A stretch of 64,000 nucleotides of DNA from Mycolicibacterium parafortuitum (GTDB lineage Bacteria; Actinomycetota; Actinomycetes; Mycobacteriales; Mycobacteriaceae): NCBI RefSeq assembly GCF_002086815.1, contig NZ_MVID01000028.1, forward strand, positions 1 to 64,000, given 5' to 3'. Below are positions 16,810 through 24,446 of the stretch, one piece after another. A program made the position numbers and the translations under genes. Numbering within the stretch: position 1 is the stretch's first letter; each line of letters opens with the position of its first letter. The notes beneath the pieces are model-generated. The model was not told the origin of the DNA, did no database searches, and saw only the letters and a program-made list of their open reading frames with translations.

Positions 16810-16831
16810 CGCCCTCTCGTCAGGCCCCGCG

Positions 16832-17590
16832 TCAGGCCCTGCCGCCGTGTCGCCCCGCGCCCGCGCTGAAGCGCGCCGCGCCTTCGAGCGACTCGGCCGC
16901 GACCCGGGACAGGCTGCCGAACTCGACGTCCATCGCATCGGCCTCCGCCATCCCCCACTGGGTCAACGCCGACACCCGGTCCGAGCGCAGGCACTGCTGG
17001 GGCAGCTCCGCCAGCTCGGCTGCGAGTTCCTCGGCCTTCTGCCGCCCCTGCCCGGTCGGCACCACCCGGTTGGCCAGGCCGATCGCCAGCGCCTCGTCGG
17101 CGTCGACGGCGCGGCCGGTCAGGATCAGGTCCATCGCCCGGCTGTGCCCGATCAGCCGCGGCAACCGCACGGTGCCGCCGTCAATCAGCGGCACCCCCCA
17201 GCGCCGGCAGAACACGCCCAACACGGCGTCCTGTTCGACGACCCGCAGATCGCACCACAACGCCAGCTCGAGACCGCCCGCGACCGCGTATCCGCTGATC
17301 GCCGCGATCACCGGTTTCGACAGCACCATCCGGCTCGGCCCCATCGGCGCGGGCCCGGTGCGGTGCAGGGGATTCGTCCGGTCGGTGCCCATCGCCTTGA
17401 GATCGGCGCCCGCGCAGAAGGTTCCGTTGTCCCCGCACAGCACCGCCACCGATGCGGTGTCGTCGGAGTCGAACTCGTCGAACGCCTCGTAGAGCTCGAG
17501 CGCGGTCGGCCCGTCGACGGCGTTGCGCGCCTCGGGCCGGTTCATCACGACCGTGGTCACCGCACCGTTGCGCTCCACCCTGATGCTCAT
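16832..17590 (-). CDS. Enoyl-CoA hydratase/isomerase family protein
   Basis: A 252-residue crotonase-fold enzyme. The oxyanion-hole segments are GTFCAGADLKAMG (about residues 57-69) and the helix after ISGYAVAGGLELALWCD. The second acid position is an Asp in GVPLIDGGTVRLPR rather than the Glu of classical hydratases. Its ATG overlaps the stop of the PaaX-like gene (ATGA), so the two are coupled. Gene order matches echA5 next to Rv0674 and fadE8 in M. tuberculosis. It probably acts on an acyl-CoA made by the upstream dehydrogenase. Confidence 0.9.
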   Translation of the reverse strand: MSIRVERNGAVTTVVMNRPEARNAVDGPTALELYEAFDEFDSDDTASVAVLCGDNGTFCAGADLKAMGTDRTNPLHRTGPAPMGPSRMVLSKPVIAAISGYAVAGGLELALWCDLRVVEQDAVLGVFCRRWGVPLIDGGTVRLPRLIGHSRAMDLILTGRAVDADEALAIGLANRVVPTGQGRQKAEELAAELAELPQQCLRSDRVSALTQWGMAEADAMDVEFGSLSRVAAESLEGAARFSAGAGRHGGRA

Positions 17591-18306
17591 CCGGCCTCCG
17601 TCAGCTCGATACCGTCACGCCGCGCGATCATCTCGGCGGCGAAGTCGTGGTAGGCGGCCCGCAACGCCGCCCCGGGCCAGCCGGCGGGCAGCAGCTCACC
17701 GGGCAGTACCGGATCGGTCAGCAGGTGCCGCACGATCGCCGCGGCGACGACGAACCGTCCGGGCACGTCCTGCGCGGCGGCCATCTCCGCCAGCATGCGC
17801 CGGCCTTTCTCCGCCCACCCGGCCAGGTCCCACAGCGTGGCCGCGAGTTCGGCCGGCGCGACGTCGCGCGACGACAGGACGCGCACCCGGGTGGCGATCT
17901 CCTCGCCGAGTTCGACGTCGACGTTGGCCGGCCGCAGCCAGACTCCTTCGCGGAGCTCTCCGAAACGCTTTTCCTGCAGGGCGTTCCGCAGTGCGGACCG
18001 GGTGCGTGCATCGCCGCCGACGCTGGTGACGATCAGCGTCGTCCAGCTGCCGTCCCAGTCGCGCGACCGTGGGCTGATGGCGTTGTCCTGGCGGCGCTGC
18101 CGGGCCAGCAGGCGCTCCGAGAGCCGGTAGCCGCCCTCGGAGCGCACCAGGTCCCCGGCGGCGACCATCCTGGTCAGCGCGACCCGCACCGTCGGCTCCC
18201 GGATACCGAAATCCGCGGTGAGCCTGATCAATTCGGCGGCGGTTGCGCAGGCCGGGTGTGCGCCGAGCATGACACTGAGCACCACCGACCGCGCGGTCAT
18301 GCGCAT
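17587..18306 (-). CDS. PaaX-family transcriptional regulator
   Basis: About 239 residues, with an N-terminal PaaX winged helix (TARSVVLSVMLGAHP, then a recognition helix in REPTVRVALTRMVAAGDL), a central domain and the PaaX C-terminal region. PaaX proteins repress aromatic or acyl-CoA catabolic operons and are released by a CoA thioester. The ATG at 18306 lies four bases after the fadE8 stop; an ATG at 18300 is also possible. The fadE8-paaX-echA order suggests it controls its own operon in response to an acyl-CoA. Confidence 0.88.
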   Translation of the reverse strand: MRMTARSVVLSVMLGAHPACATAAELIRLTADFGIREPTVRVALTRMVAAGDLVRSEGGYRLSERLLARQRRQDNAISPRSRDWDGSWTTLIVTSVGGDARTRSALRNALQEKRFGELREGVWLRPANVDVELGEEIATRVRVLSSRDVAPAELAATLWDLAGWAEKGRRMLAEMAAAQDVPGRFVVAAAIVRHLLTDPVLPGELLPAGWPGAALRAAYHDFAAEMIARRDGIELTEAG

Positions 18307-18310
18307 GCGA

Positions 18311-19939
18311 TCAGGCCTTGACGAGGGCGCGCTCGATGATCGGGGCGAGATCGAGGCCGGTCGGCAGGGTGCCGAACGCACCACCCCACTGGCCGCCGAG
18401 CCTGCTGGCGAGGAACGCCTCCGCCACCGCCGGGTGGCCGTGGCGCACCAGCAGCGAGCCCTGCAGCGCGAGCGAGATGTCCTCGGCGACCTGACGCGCG
18501 CGGTACTGGATCGACTCCGGATCGCCGAGCTGCGGCCGGAGGCCGGCGACGTGGCGGTCCAGCCGCGGGTCGTGGCCCGCGGTGGTCTCCAACTCGTCGA
18601 ACAACACGTCGATGCAGGCGGGGCGAGTGGCCATGGCGCGCAACGTGTCCAGCGCGCTGACGTTCCCGGAGCCCTCCCAGATGCCCATCAGCGGGGCCTC
18701 CCGGTACAGCCGGGGCATTCCGGAGTCCTCCACGTAGCCGTTGCCGCCGAGGCATTCCATCGCCTCGGCCGCGTGCGGGGTGGCCCGCTTGCAGATCCAG
18801 TACTTCGCGGCGGCCAAACCGATTCTGCGCAGCAGGGTTTCCCGCTCGTCGCCGCGGACCGCGTGGTCGGTGGCACCGGCCATCCGCATCGCCAGCATGG
18901 TGGCCGCCTCGGCCTCGACGGCCAGGTCCGCGAGCACGTTACGCATCAGCGGCTGGTCGATCAGATAGGCGCCGAAGGCCGTCCGGTGCTGGGCGTGGTG
19001 CACGGCGCGCATCAGGCCGTTGCGCATGCTGGTGGCGCTGCCCAGTGTGCAGTCGAGGCGGGTCAGGTTGACCATCTCGATGATGGTCGGGACGCCGCGC
19101 CCCTCCTCGCCGACCAGCCACGCGGTCGCGCCGTCGTATTCGACCTCGCTGGACGCGTTCGCGTGATTGCCCAGCTTGTTCTTGAGGCGCTGCAGAAACA
19201 TGCGGTTGCGGGTGCCGTCGGGAAGCACCCGCGGCAGGAAGAAACAGCTCAGCCCGCCTGGCGCCTGGGCCAGCACCAGGAACACATCGCACATCGGGGC
19301 CGAGGTGAACCACTTGTGGCCCCGCAGCGAGTACGTGCCGTCCCCGTTGGGGGTCGCCTCGGTGGTGCCCGCGCGCACGTCGGAGCCGCCCTGCTTCTCG
19401 GTCATCGACATACCCGCGGTGATGCCGGCCTTGGTGGCCGGCACCGTGAGTTCGGGGTCGTAGACGCGGCTGGTCAGCAGCGGCTCGTAGATGGCAGCCA
19501 GGTCCTGGTTGTGCCGCAGCGCGGGCACGACGGCGTACGTCATCGAGATCGGGCAGATGTGGCCGGGTTCGGGGGTCCACACCGACGTCTTGGCCGCGCG
19601 CACCACGTGCGCACCGGGACGGTCGTCGGCCCACGGCGCGGCGTGCAGGCCATGGCCCACCGCCACCGACATCAACTGGTGGTAGGCCGGGTCGTACTCG
19701 ACCTCGTCGATGCGGTGCCCGTAACGGTCGTGGGTGTGCAGCACGGGCTGGTTACGGTCGGCGAGTTCGCCCCAGCGCTGGGCGGCGACGCTGCCGCCGA
19801 GCGCTCCGAGCTCGGCGACCTCGTCGACCCCCCACTCCCCGCCCTCGCGGATCAGCGCCTCGGCCAGCACCGGGGATGCGGCGAGGTTGAAGTCCTCCAG
19901 CGGCGGGACCTGATTGGTGACGACATGCGTGTCCGGCAT
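18311..19939 (-). CDS. fadE8: Acyl-CoA dehydrogenase, FadE8/AidB type
   Basis: A 542-residue acyl-CoA dehydrogenase of the AidB-like branch, which has a longer N-terminal domain than fatty-acid chain dehydrogenases. FAD and substrate motifs are visible in MTEKQGGSDVRAGTTEA and GHKWFTSAPMCDVFLVLA. The C-terminal helical part contains MECLGGNGYVEDSGMPRLYREAP. The start ATG at 19939 has GTGGAGG upstream. First gene of the fadE8-paaX-echA operon. The true substrate of FadE8 is not settled. Confidence 0.92.
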   Translation of the reverse strand: MPDTHVVTNQVPPLEDFNLAASPVLAEALIREGGEWGVDEVAELGALGGSVAAQRWGELADRNQPVLHTHDRYGHRIDEVEYDPAYHQLMSVAVGHGLHAAPWADDRPGAHVVRAAKTSVWTPEPGHICPISMTYAVVPALRHNQDLAAIYEPLLTSRVYDPELTVPATKAGITAGMSMTEKQGGSDVRAGTTEATPNGDGTYSLRGHKWFTSAPMCDVFLVLAQAPGGLSCFFLPRVLPDGTRNRMFLQRLKNKLGNHANASSEVEYDGATAWLVGEEGRGVPTIIEMVNLTRLDCTLGSATSMRNGLMRAVHHAQHRTAFGAYLIDQPLMRNVLADLAVEAEAATMLAMRMAGATDHAVRGDERETLLRRIGLAAAKYWICKRATPHAAEAMECLGGNGYVEDSGMPRLYREAPLMGIWEGSGNVSALDTLRAMATRPACIDVLFDELETTAGHDPRLDRHVAGLRPQLGDPESIQYRARQVAEDISLALQGSLLVRHGHPAVAEAFLASRLGGQWGGAFGTLPTGLDLAPIIERALVKA

Positions 19940-19999
19940 GCCTCCACTGTTACATCAAACGAACAATCGCACAAGAACTGTAATACGCGAAGCCGCCCG

Positions 20000-20536
20000 T
20001 TATCGGCAGATGTTGGCCAGATCCTTCTGGGCCGCCTCAGCGTCGCGCATCCGGCCGGACTGCAGTTCGTCGTCGTTGGTCGCGCCGGCCAGCGCGTTCA
20101 CACCGATGAGTTGCAGTGTCGTACCGAACTTGCGGGCCGCTTCGGCGAGCTCCTGCGGGGTGTCGTCGCTGATCTGCCCGAGCAGGTACTCGCCACCGCC
20201 GAGCATTGCTAGCCTCGCGTTGGCCGCGACCGCTTCGACCGCCGCCGGTTCCGGGCCCAGATTCGCGTTGGTCTGAAGCTGCACACCCATCGACACGGCG
20301 TGGGCGGCGGTGCAGACGCGCTCTTTCGCGTCGCCGGTCAGGGGCGCTCCGGCGGCCGACACCGACTGCTGCTCCGGAATGCTGAGCAGTGCCCACACGG
20401 CGAGCCCGACCGCAATCAGCGCAACCAGCAACGCGATTGGGGTAAGCGGGGAAGCCGTACGGGTGACCTTCTGAGGCGTACGCGACACCTTCAGTTCGTC
20501 ATGGGTATCGGATGTCTGCGCTCTGTGATCGGTCAC
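20000..20536 (-). CDS. Conserved single-pass membrane protein of unknown function
   Basis: A 178-residue protein. It has a hydrophilic N-terminus, one membrane helix (about residues 31-51, PIALLVALIAVGLAVWALL) and an extracytoplasmic helical domain of about 120 residues with two Cys near its ends (VCTAAHAV and NICR). No known domain is recognised. The layout resembles mycobacterial proteins that hold a helical sensor or chaperone domain outside the membrane. Monocistronic. Confidence 0.75.
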   Translation of the reverse strand: MTDHRAQTSDTHDELKVSRTPQKVTRTASPLTPIALLVALIAVGLAVWALLSIPEQQSVSAAGAPLTGDAKERVCTAAHAVSMGVQLQTNANLGPEPAAVEAVAANARLAMLGGGEYLLGQISDDTPQELAEAARKFGTTLQLIGVNALAGATNDDELQSGRMRDAEAAQKDLANICR

Positions 20537-20629
20537 GACGCGAATGGTAGAGCCATGACCGCGACGGCACGCCGGTACGGCTGAATTGACGGCAGATCGA
20601 CGACCTGGCCGTCACGTCGACTTTTTATC

Positions 20630-20641
20630 CCTTTGCAAAGG
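20630..20641. promoter_or_regulatory. 12-bp perfect palindrome upstream of the methyltransferase operon
   Basis: cctttgcaaagg is a perfect 12-bp palindrome, 58 bp before the start of the methyltransferase gene. It sits in a locally AT-rich stretch between divergent genes. It could be an operator; no regulator gene is adjacent. Confidence 0.35.
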
Positions 20642-20698
20642 CTCCGTTGTGTATCCTCAGCCGGCGGGGGCTTTTTCATTCTTACTGGGGGTATTCAC

Positions 20699-21745
20699 AT
20701 GTCGATCGACACGGCCTACATGCGCGATGCGCTGACGCGGAGACTACTGCGCCGCGGGGTCTCTGGCGGGACGATCACTTTGCCGGCGGTACCGGCCATG
20801 GTCGACGAATATGTTTCCATGTGCAACAAGATTTTTGCCGCACTGGGACGCAAGTTCAACAACGACGAGCTCGCTCACCTGCGCACGTTGCTCGCCAAAG
20901 AGCTGGCTAATGCATTCGACGGATCGAACCGGTCCAACATCATCATCACCTACGACGCGCCGGTCGGAACGGTGCTGAACTACCACATTCAGCCGCAGTG
21001 GACTTCGCTCGCGGACGCCTACGACAATTGGGTCGCCACCCGCAAACCGCCGCTGTTCGGCACCCATCCCGACGCGAGGGTCACGGCGCTGTCCGCCCAG
21101 ATTGCCGATCCCTCGACGGCCCGAGTGCTCGACATCGGTGCCGGAACCGGACGAAATGCACTGGCGCTGGCCCGTGCCGGCCATCCGGTCGACGCGGTCG
21201 AGCTGACACCGAAATTCGCCGAGATCCTCCGCGAGGACGCCTACAAGCAGCTGCTGAACGTGCGGGTCATCGACCGAGACATCTTCGAGACGCTCGACGA
21301 CCTACAGAAGGATTACCAGCTGATCGTCCTGTCGGAGGTCACCCCGGATTTCCGCAGCCCCGACCAGATCCGTGCTGTCTTCGAGCTGGCCGCCGAATGC
21401 CTCGCTCCGGGTGGACAACTGGTGTTCAACGTCTTCATGCCGAAGCCGTTCTACATGTCCGACGACGCGGTGAACGCGCTGGCACAGTCGGCGCGAGAAC
21501 TGGCCCAACAGTTGTATGCCGCGATCTTCACCGGCGAGGAGATCGACACCGCATCCGCGGGGCTGCCGCTGCGACTGATGACCAACGACTCGGTCTACGA
21601 CTTCGAGAAGGAGAACCTCCCGGCTGGTGCGTGGCCGCACACCGGTTGGTATGCAGACTGGGTCAGTGGCCGGGATGTATTCGACCTGCCGCGTGAGCAG
21701 TGCCCTGTCGAGATGCGTTGGCTGGTCTACCAGAAGACGGCGTAG
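20699..21745 (+). CDS. SAM-dependent methyltransferase (class I)
   Basis: A 348-residue protein. The first 120 residues are helical with no named domain. A Rossmann methyltransferase domain follows, with motif I VLDIGAGTGRNALALARAG near residue 142, the acidic loop VELTPKF and motif IV QLIVLSEVTPDF. The ATG at 20699 is preceded by TGGGGG. It is the first gene of a three-gene operon with a glycosyltransferase six bases downstream and purU after that. Codon use is less GC-biased than in neighbouring genes. The acceptor is unknown; a sugar or a peptide side chain are both possible. Confidence 0.85.
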   Translation: MSIDTAYMRDALTRRLLRRGVSGGTITLPAVPAMVDEYVSMCNKIFAALGRKFNNDELAHLRTLLAKELANAFDGSNRSNIIITYDAPVGTVLNYHIQPQWTSLADAYDNWVATRKPPLFGTHPDARVTALSAQIADPSTARVLDIGAGTGRNALALARAGHPVDAVELTPKFAEILREDAYKQLLNVRVIDRDIFETLDDLQKDYQLIVLSEVTPDFRSPDQIRAVFELAAECLAPGGQLVFNVFMPKPFYMSDDAVNALAQSARELAQQLYAAIFTGEEIDTASAGLPLRLMTNDSVYDFEKENLPAGAWPHTGWYADWVSGRDVFDLPREQCPVEMRWLVYQKTA

Positions 21746-21751
21746 CCTTTC

Positions 21752-23449
21752 ATGTCTGACCGCCGGCCCACGATCTGCCTGAACATGATCGTGCGCAACG
21801 AAGCACACGTCGTCCACGAAGTCCTCGATTCGGTCGCCCCGTACATCTCCTCGTGGGTGATCGTCGACACCGGTTCGAATGACGGCACCCAGGACAAGAT
21901 CCGGAACCACATGGCGGCTCTGGGCATTCCCGGCGAGCTACATGAGCGCCCGTGGCGGAACTTCGGCCACAACAGGTCCGAAGCGCTCGAGCTCGCTCGC
22001 GCTCGCGCCGACTACATCTGGGTGATGGACGCCGATGACATCGTGGTCGGCACACCGGACTTCGGCGACTTGACCGCGGACGTCTATCAGCTTCACTACG
22101 GCCCTGGAGTCTTCTACTGGCGGCGGCAACTCTTCCGCGACGGTATGCCGTGGCGCTACGTCGGCGTGCTGCACGAGTACGCCGACTGCGACGCGCCTTT
22201 CAATGAGCTACGGCTCGACGGGGACTACTACATCGAGTCACGCCGCCTGGGCGGGCGGAATCTCGATCCGGAGAAGTACGCACGCGACGCCGAAATCCTG
22301 TTGGCTGAGGTGAACCGCAATCCCGAGGACGCACGGTCGGTGTTCTACCTCGCCCAGAGCTATTTCGACTACGGCGATGTCGAGAGCGCACGCCATTGGT
22401 ATTCGCGCCGGGCCGAGATGACCGGCTACGACGAAGAGACGTACTACTCCCTTGCCCGTGTGGCGGAATGCATGCTGCGACTCGGCGAGCCCTGGCCGGA
22501 GGTACAGGATGCCTACCTGCGCGCGTGGGAGTACCGGCCGACGCGGGCCGAGCCGCTCTATTCGATTGCAAGTTGGTACCGAGGCCAACAGCGATACCAG
22601 CTGGGGTATCTCTTCGCCAAGCGTGCGGCCGCCATCCCTGTTCCAGAGGCCGACGCGCTGTTCGTCGCCACCAATGTGTATACCTGGCGCGCGGCCGACG
22701 AGCTTGCCGTCTGCGGTTCGTGGGTCGGCGAGCACGAGGAGTCCTTTGCCCTCTGCCGAACAATGCTCGCGCGCGACGACATCCCCGAGGAGGACCGCCA
22801 ACGGATCGCCGGAAATCGGGACGTTTCAGTGCCGGCACTGGTGGACAATTTCGTCACCTATCCCGAGAACCGGATCTCAGAACTGGGTTCTGCCCCGTTC
22901 GGCGCGGATGTCACTGTCACAGTCGTGGCCGGGCCAGACCGCAGCGCGGTCGAGCGCACACTGAACTCGTTCATACGGTGCGCCTCGGACATTTCACGGA
23001 TCACACGGATTCTTGTCGCCGATATGGGGTTGTGGCCAGAAGACAGGTCCGCGTTACGTGAACTCTACCCGGCCATTGAGTTCCGACCGGTCCCGCCGGG
23101 CGCACGTCCGATGCAGATTCGCTCCGAGGTGTCGACGCGATACTGGCTGTATCTGGGTATGGGTTACCGGTTCTTCGCCGCGGACGACTACATCAGGCGA
23201 CTCAGCTCGATCCTCGATGCCGAACCCGACGTGCAGCAGGTCGGTATCAACTTCCGCGACGCCAGCAAGCCTGAAGGAGCTGTCGCCGCGCTGGATTCCG
23301 TGCGCCGCAGCGAAGGAACCGGCCGCTATGTGCTGGCGGAGTCGCCGGTGGAAGGCCCCGCGATGTTCGACTGCGCGCGGTGGCCAGGCCCTCAGACTCC
23401 CCGGAGCGCCGCGACATTGGACGAAGTCCTCTGCGTCCTGCAAGGCTGA
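21752..23449 (+). CDS. Two-domain family 2 glycosyltransferase with TPR-like middle
   Basis: A 565-residue protein. Residues 1-150 are a GT2 GT-A domain: ICLNMIVRNEAHVV at the start, VDTGSNDGT, and the metal-binding DxD in VMDADDIV. Residues about 190-300 look like tetratricopeptide helices (SVFYLAQSYFDYGDVESA). The last 190 residues form a second, degenerate GT2-like unit (VTVVAGPDRSAVERTLNSF, then LGMGYRFF where a DxD would be). The start of this plan recalls SunS-type glycosyltransferases that modify peptides or proteins. It lies six bases after the methyltransferase and five before purU. Confidence 0.85.
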   Translation: MSDRRPTICLNMIVRNEAHVVHEVLDSVAPYISSWVIVDTGSNDGTQDKIRNHMAALGIPGELHERPWRNFGHNRSEALELARARADYIWVMDADDIVVGTPDFGDLTADVYQLHYGPGVFYWRRQLFRDGMPWRYVGVLHEYADCDAPFNELRLDGDYYIESRRLGGRNLDPEKYARDAEILLAEVNRNPEDARSVFYLAQSYFDYGDVESARHWYSRRAEMTGYDEETYYSLARVAECMLRLGEPWPEVQDAYLRAWEYRPTRAEPLYSIASWYRGQQRYQLGYLFAKRAAAIPVPEADALFVATNVYTWRAADELAVCGSWVGEHEESFALCRTMLARDDIPEEDRQRIAGNRDVSVPALVDNFVTYPENRISELGSAPFGADVTVTVVAGPDRSAVERTLNSFIRCASDISRITRILVADMGLWPEDRSALRELYPAIEFRPVPPGARPMQIRSEVSTRYWLYLGMGYRFFAADDYIRRLSSILDAEPDVQQVGINFRDASKPEGAVAALDSVRRSEGTGRYVLAESPVEGPAMFDCARWPGPQTPRSAATLDEVLCVLQG

Positions 23450-23453
23450 GGTG

Positions 23454-24341
23454 ATGTCGGAACACACTGGTTCGGTCCTGCACGGACCGAAAGACATCGG
23501 CCGGCTGCTGCTGCGGTGCGCCGACCGGCCCGGACTCGTCGCGGCCGTCAGCACCTTCCTCGCCGACGTCGGCGCCAACATCGTGTCCCTCGACCAGCAC
23601 TCCACTGAGCGCACCGGTGGAACGTTCATGCAGCGCACAATCTTTCACCTTCCTGGCCTCAGCGCAGCCCGCGACAACCTGGAACGCGACTTCACCGAGC
23701 GTGTCGCCGATCCATTCGAGATGCATTTCCGTCTCACCGAGGCGGCGAAGCCGAAACGTGTCGCGATCATGGCCTCGAAGGAAGACCACTGCCTGCTCGA
23801 TCTGTTGTGGCGCAACCGCCGTGGGGAATTGGATATGTCGGTGGTGATGGTCATCGCGAATCATCCCGACCTGGCCGATGCGGTCCGCCCGTTCGGGGTT
23901 CCGTTCCTTCATGTGCCGGCGCGCAAGGACATCCGTGACGAGGCCGAACGGCGGCAACTCGATCTGCTGCGTGGCAATGTCGACCTGGTGGTCCTCGCCC
24001 GCTACATGCAGATCCTGACGCCGGGATTCATCGAGGAGGTGGGCTGCCCGATGATCAACATTCACCACTCGTTCCTGCCGGCCTTCATCGGCGCGTCACC
24101 GTACCGGCGGGCCAAGGAGCGCGGCGTCAAACTCGTCGGTGCGACAGCGCATTACGTCACAGACGATTTGGACGAGGGCCCGATCATCGAACAGGACGTG
24201 GTGCGGGTCGACCACCGGCACAGCGTCGATGATCTGGTCAGGCTGGGGGCCGACGTCGAGCGCGCCGTTCTGTCGCGAGCGGTGTTGTGGCACTGCGAGG
24301 ACCGTGTGATCCGGCACGGCAACCAGACCATCTGCCTCTAA
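23454..24341 (+). CDS. purU: Formyltetrahydrofolate deformylase
   Basis: PurU hydrolyses 10-formyl-THF to THF and formate, balancing one-carbon pools. The 295-residue protein has an N-terminal ACT domain (LLLRCADRPGLVAAVSTFLADVG) and a formyltransferase-fold catalytic domain. The Asn-His-Asp triad lies in INIHHSFLPAF and TDDLDEGPIIEQD. The start at 23454 (ATG) follows the glycosyltransferase stop by four bases, so it appears to be the third gene of that operon, an unusual location. A shared terminator follows. Confidence 0.95.
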   Translation: MSEHTGSVLHGPKDIGRLLLRCADRPGLVAAVSTFLADVGANIVSLDQHSTERTGGTFMQRTIFHLPGLSAARDNLERDFTERVADPFEMHFRLTEAAKPKRVAIMASKEDHCLLDLLWRNRRGELDMSVVMVIANHPDLADAVRPFGVPFLHVPARKDIRDEAERRQLDLLRGNVDLVVLARYMQILTPGFIEEVGCPMINIHHSFLPAFIGASPYRRAKERGVKLVGATAHYVTDDLDEGPIIEQDVVRVDHRHSVDDLVRLGADVERAVLSRAVLWHCEDRVIRHGNQTICL

Positions 24342-24401
24342 CCTCGATTCGCCGACGACTCGCCGGCTTTTCCGCGTGTATCGCGCGCCTCACAAGGGGA
24401 A

Positions 24402-24427
24402 GGCCCCCCTCCCGAAGGAGGGGGGCC
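24402..24427. terminator. Shared terminator between purU and the PGRS-like gene
   Basis: A perfect 11-bp GC stem (24402-24412 with 24417-24427) encloses the loop cgaa, between convergent stop codons at 24341 and 24447. On the minus strand it is followed by TTCCCCTT. It probably acts in both directions. Confidence 0.75.
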
Positions 24428-24446
24428 AACCCGATCGGTTGTCGGA

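Noticed and set aside
23013..23453. Long N-terminal extension of PurU
   Set aside because: It overlaps the glycosyltransferase in another frame; the ACT domain starts right after the ATG at 23454.
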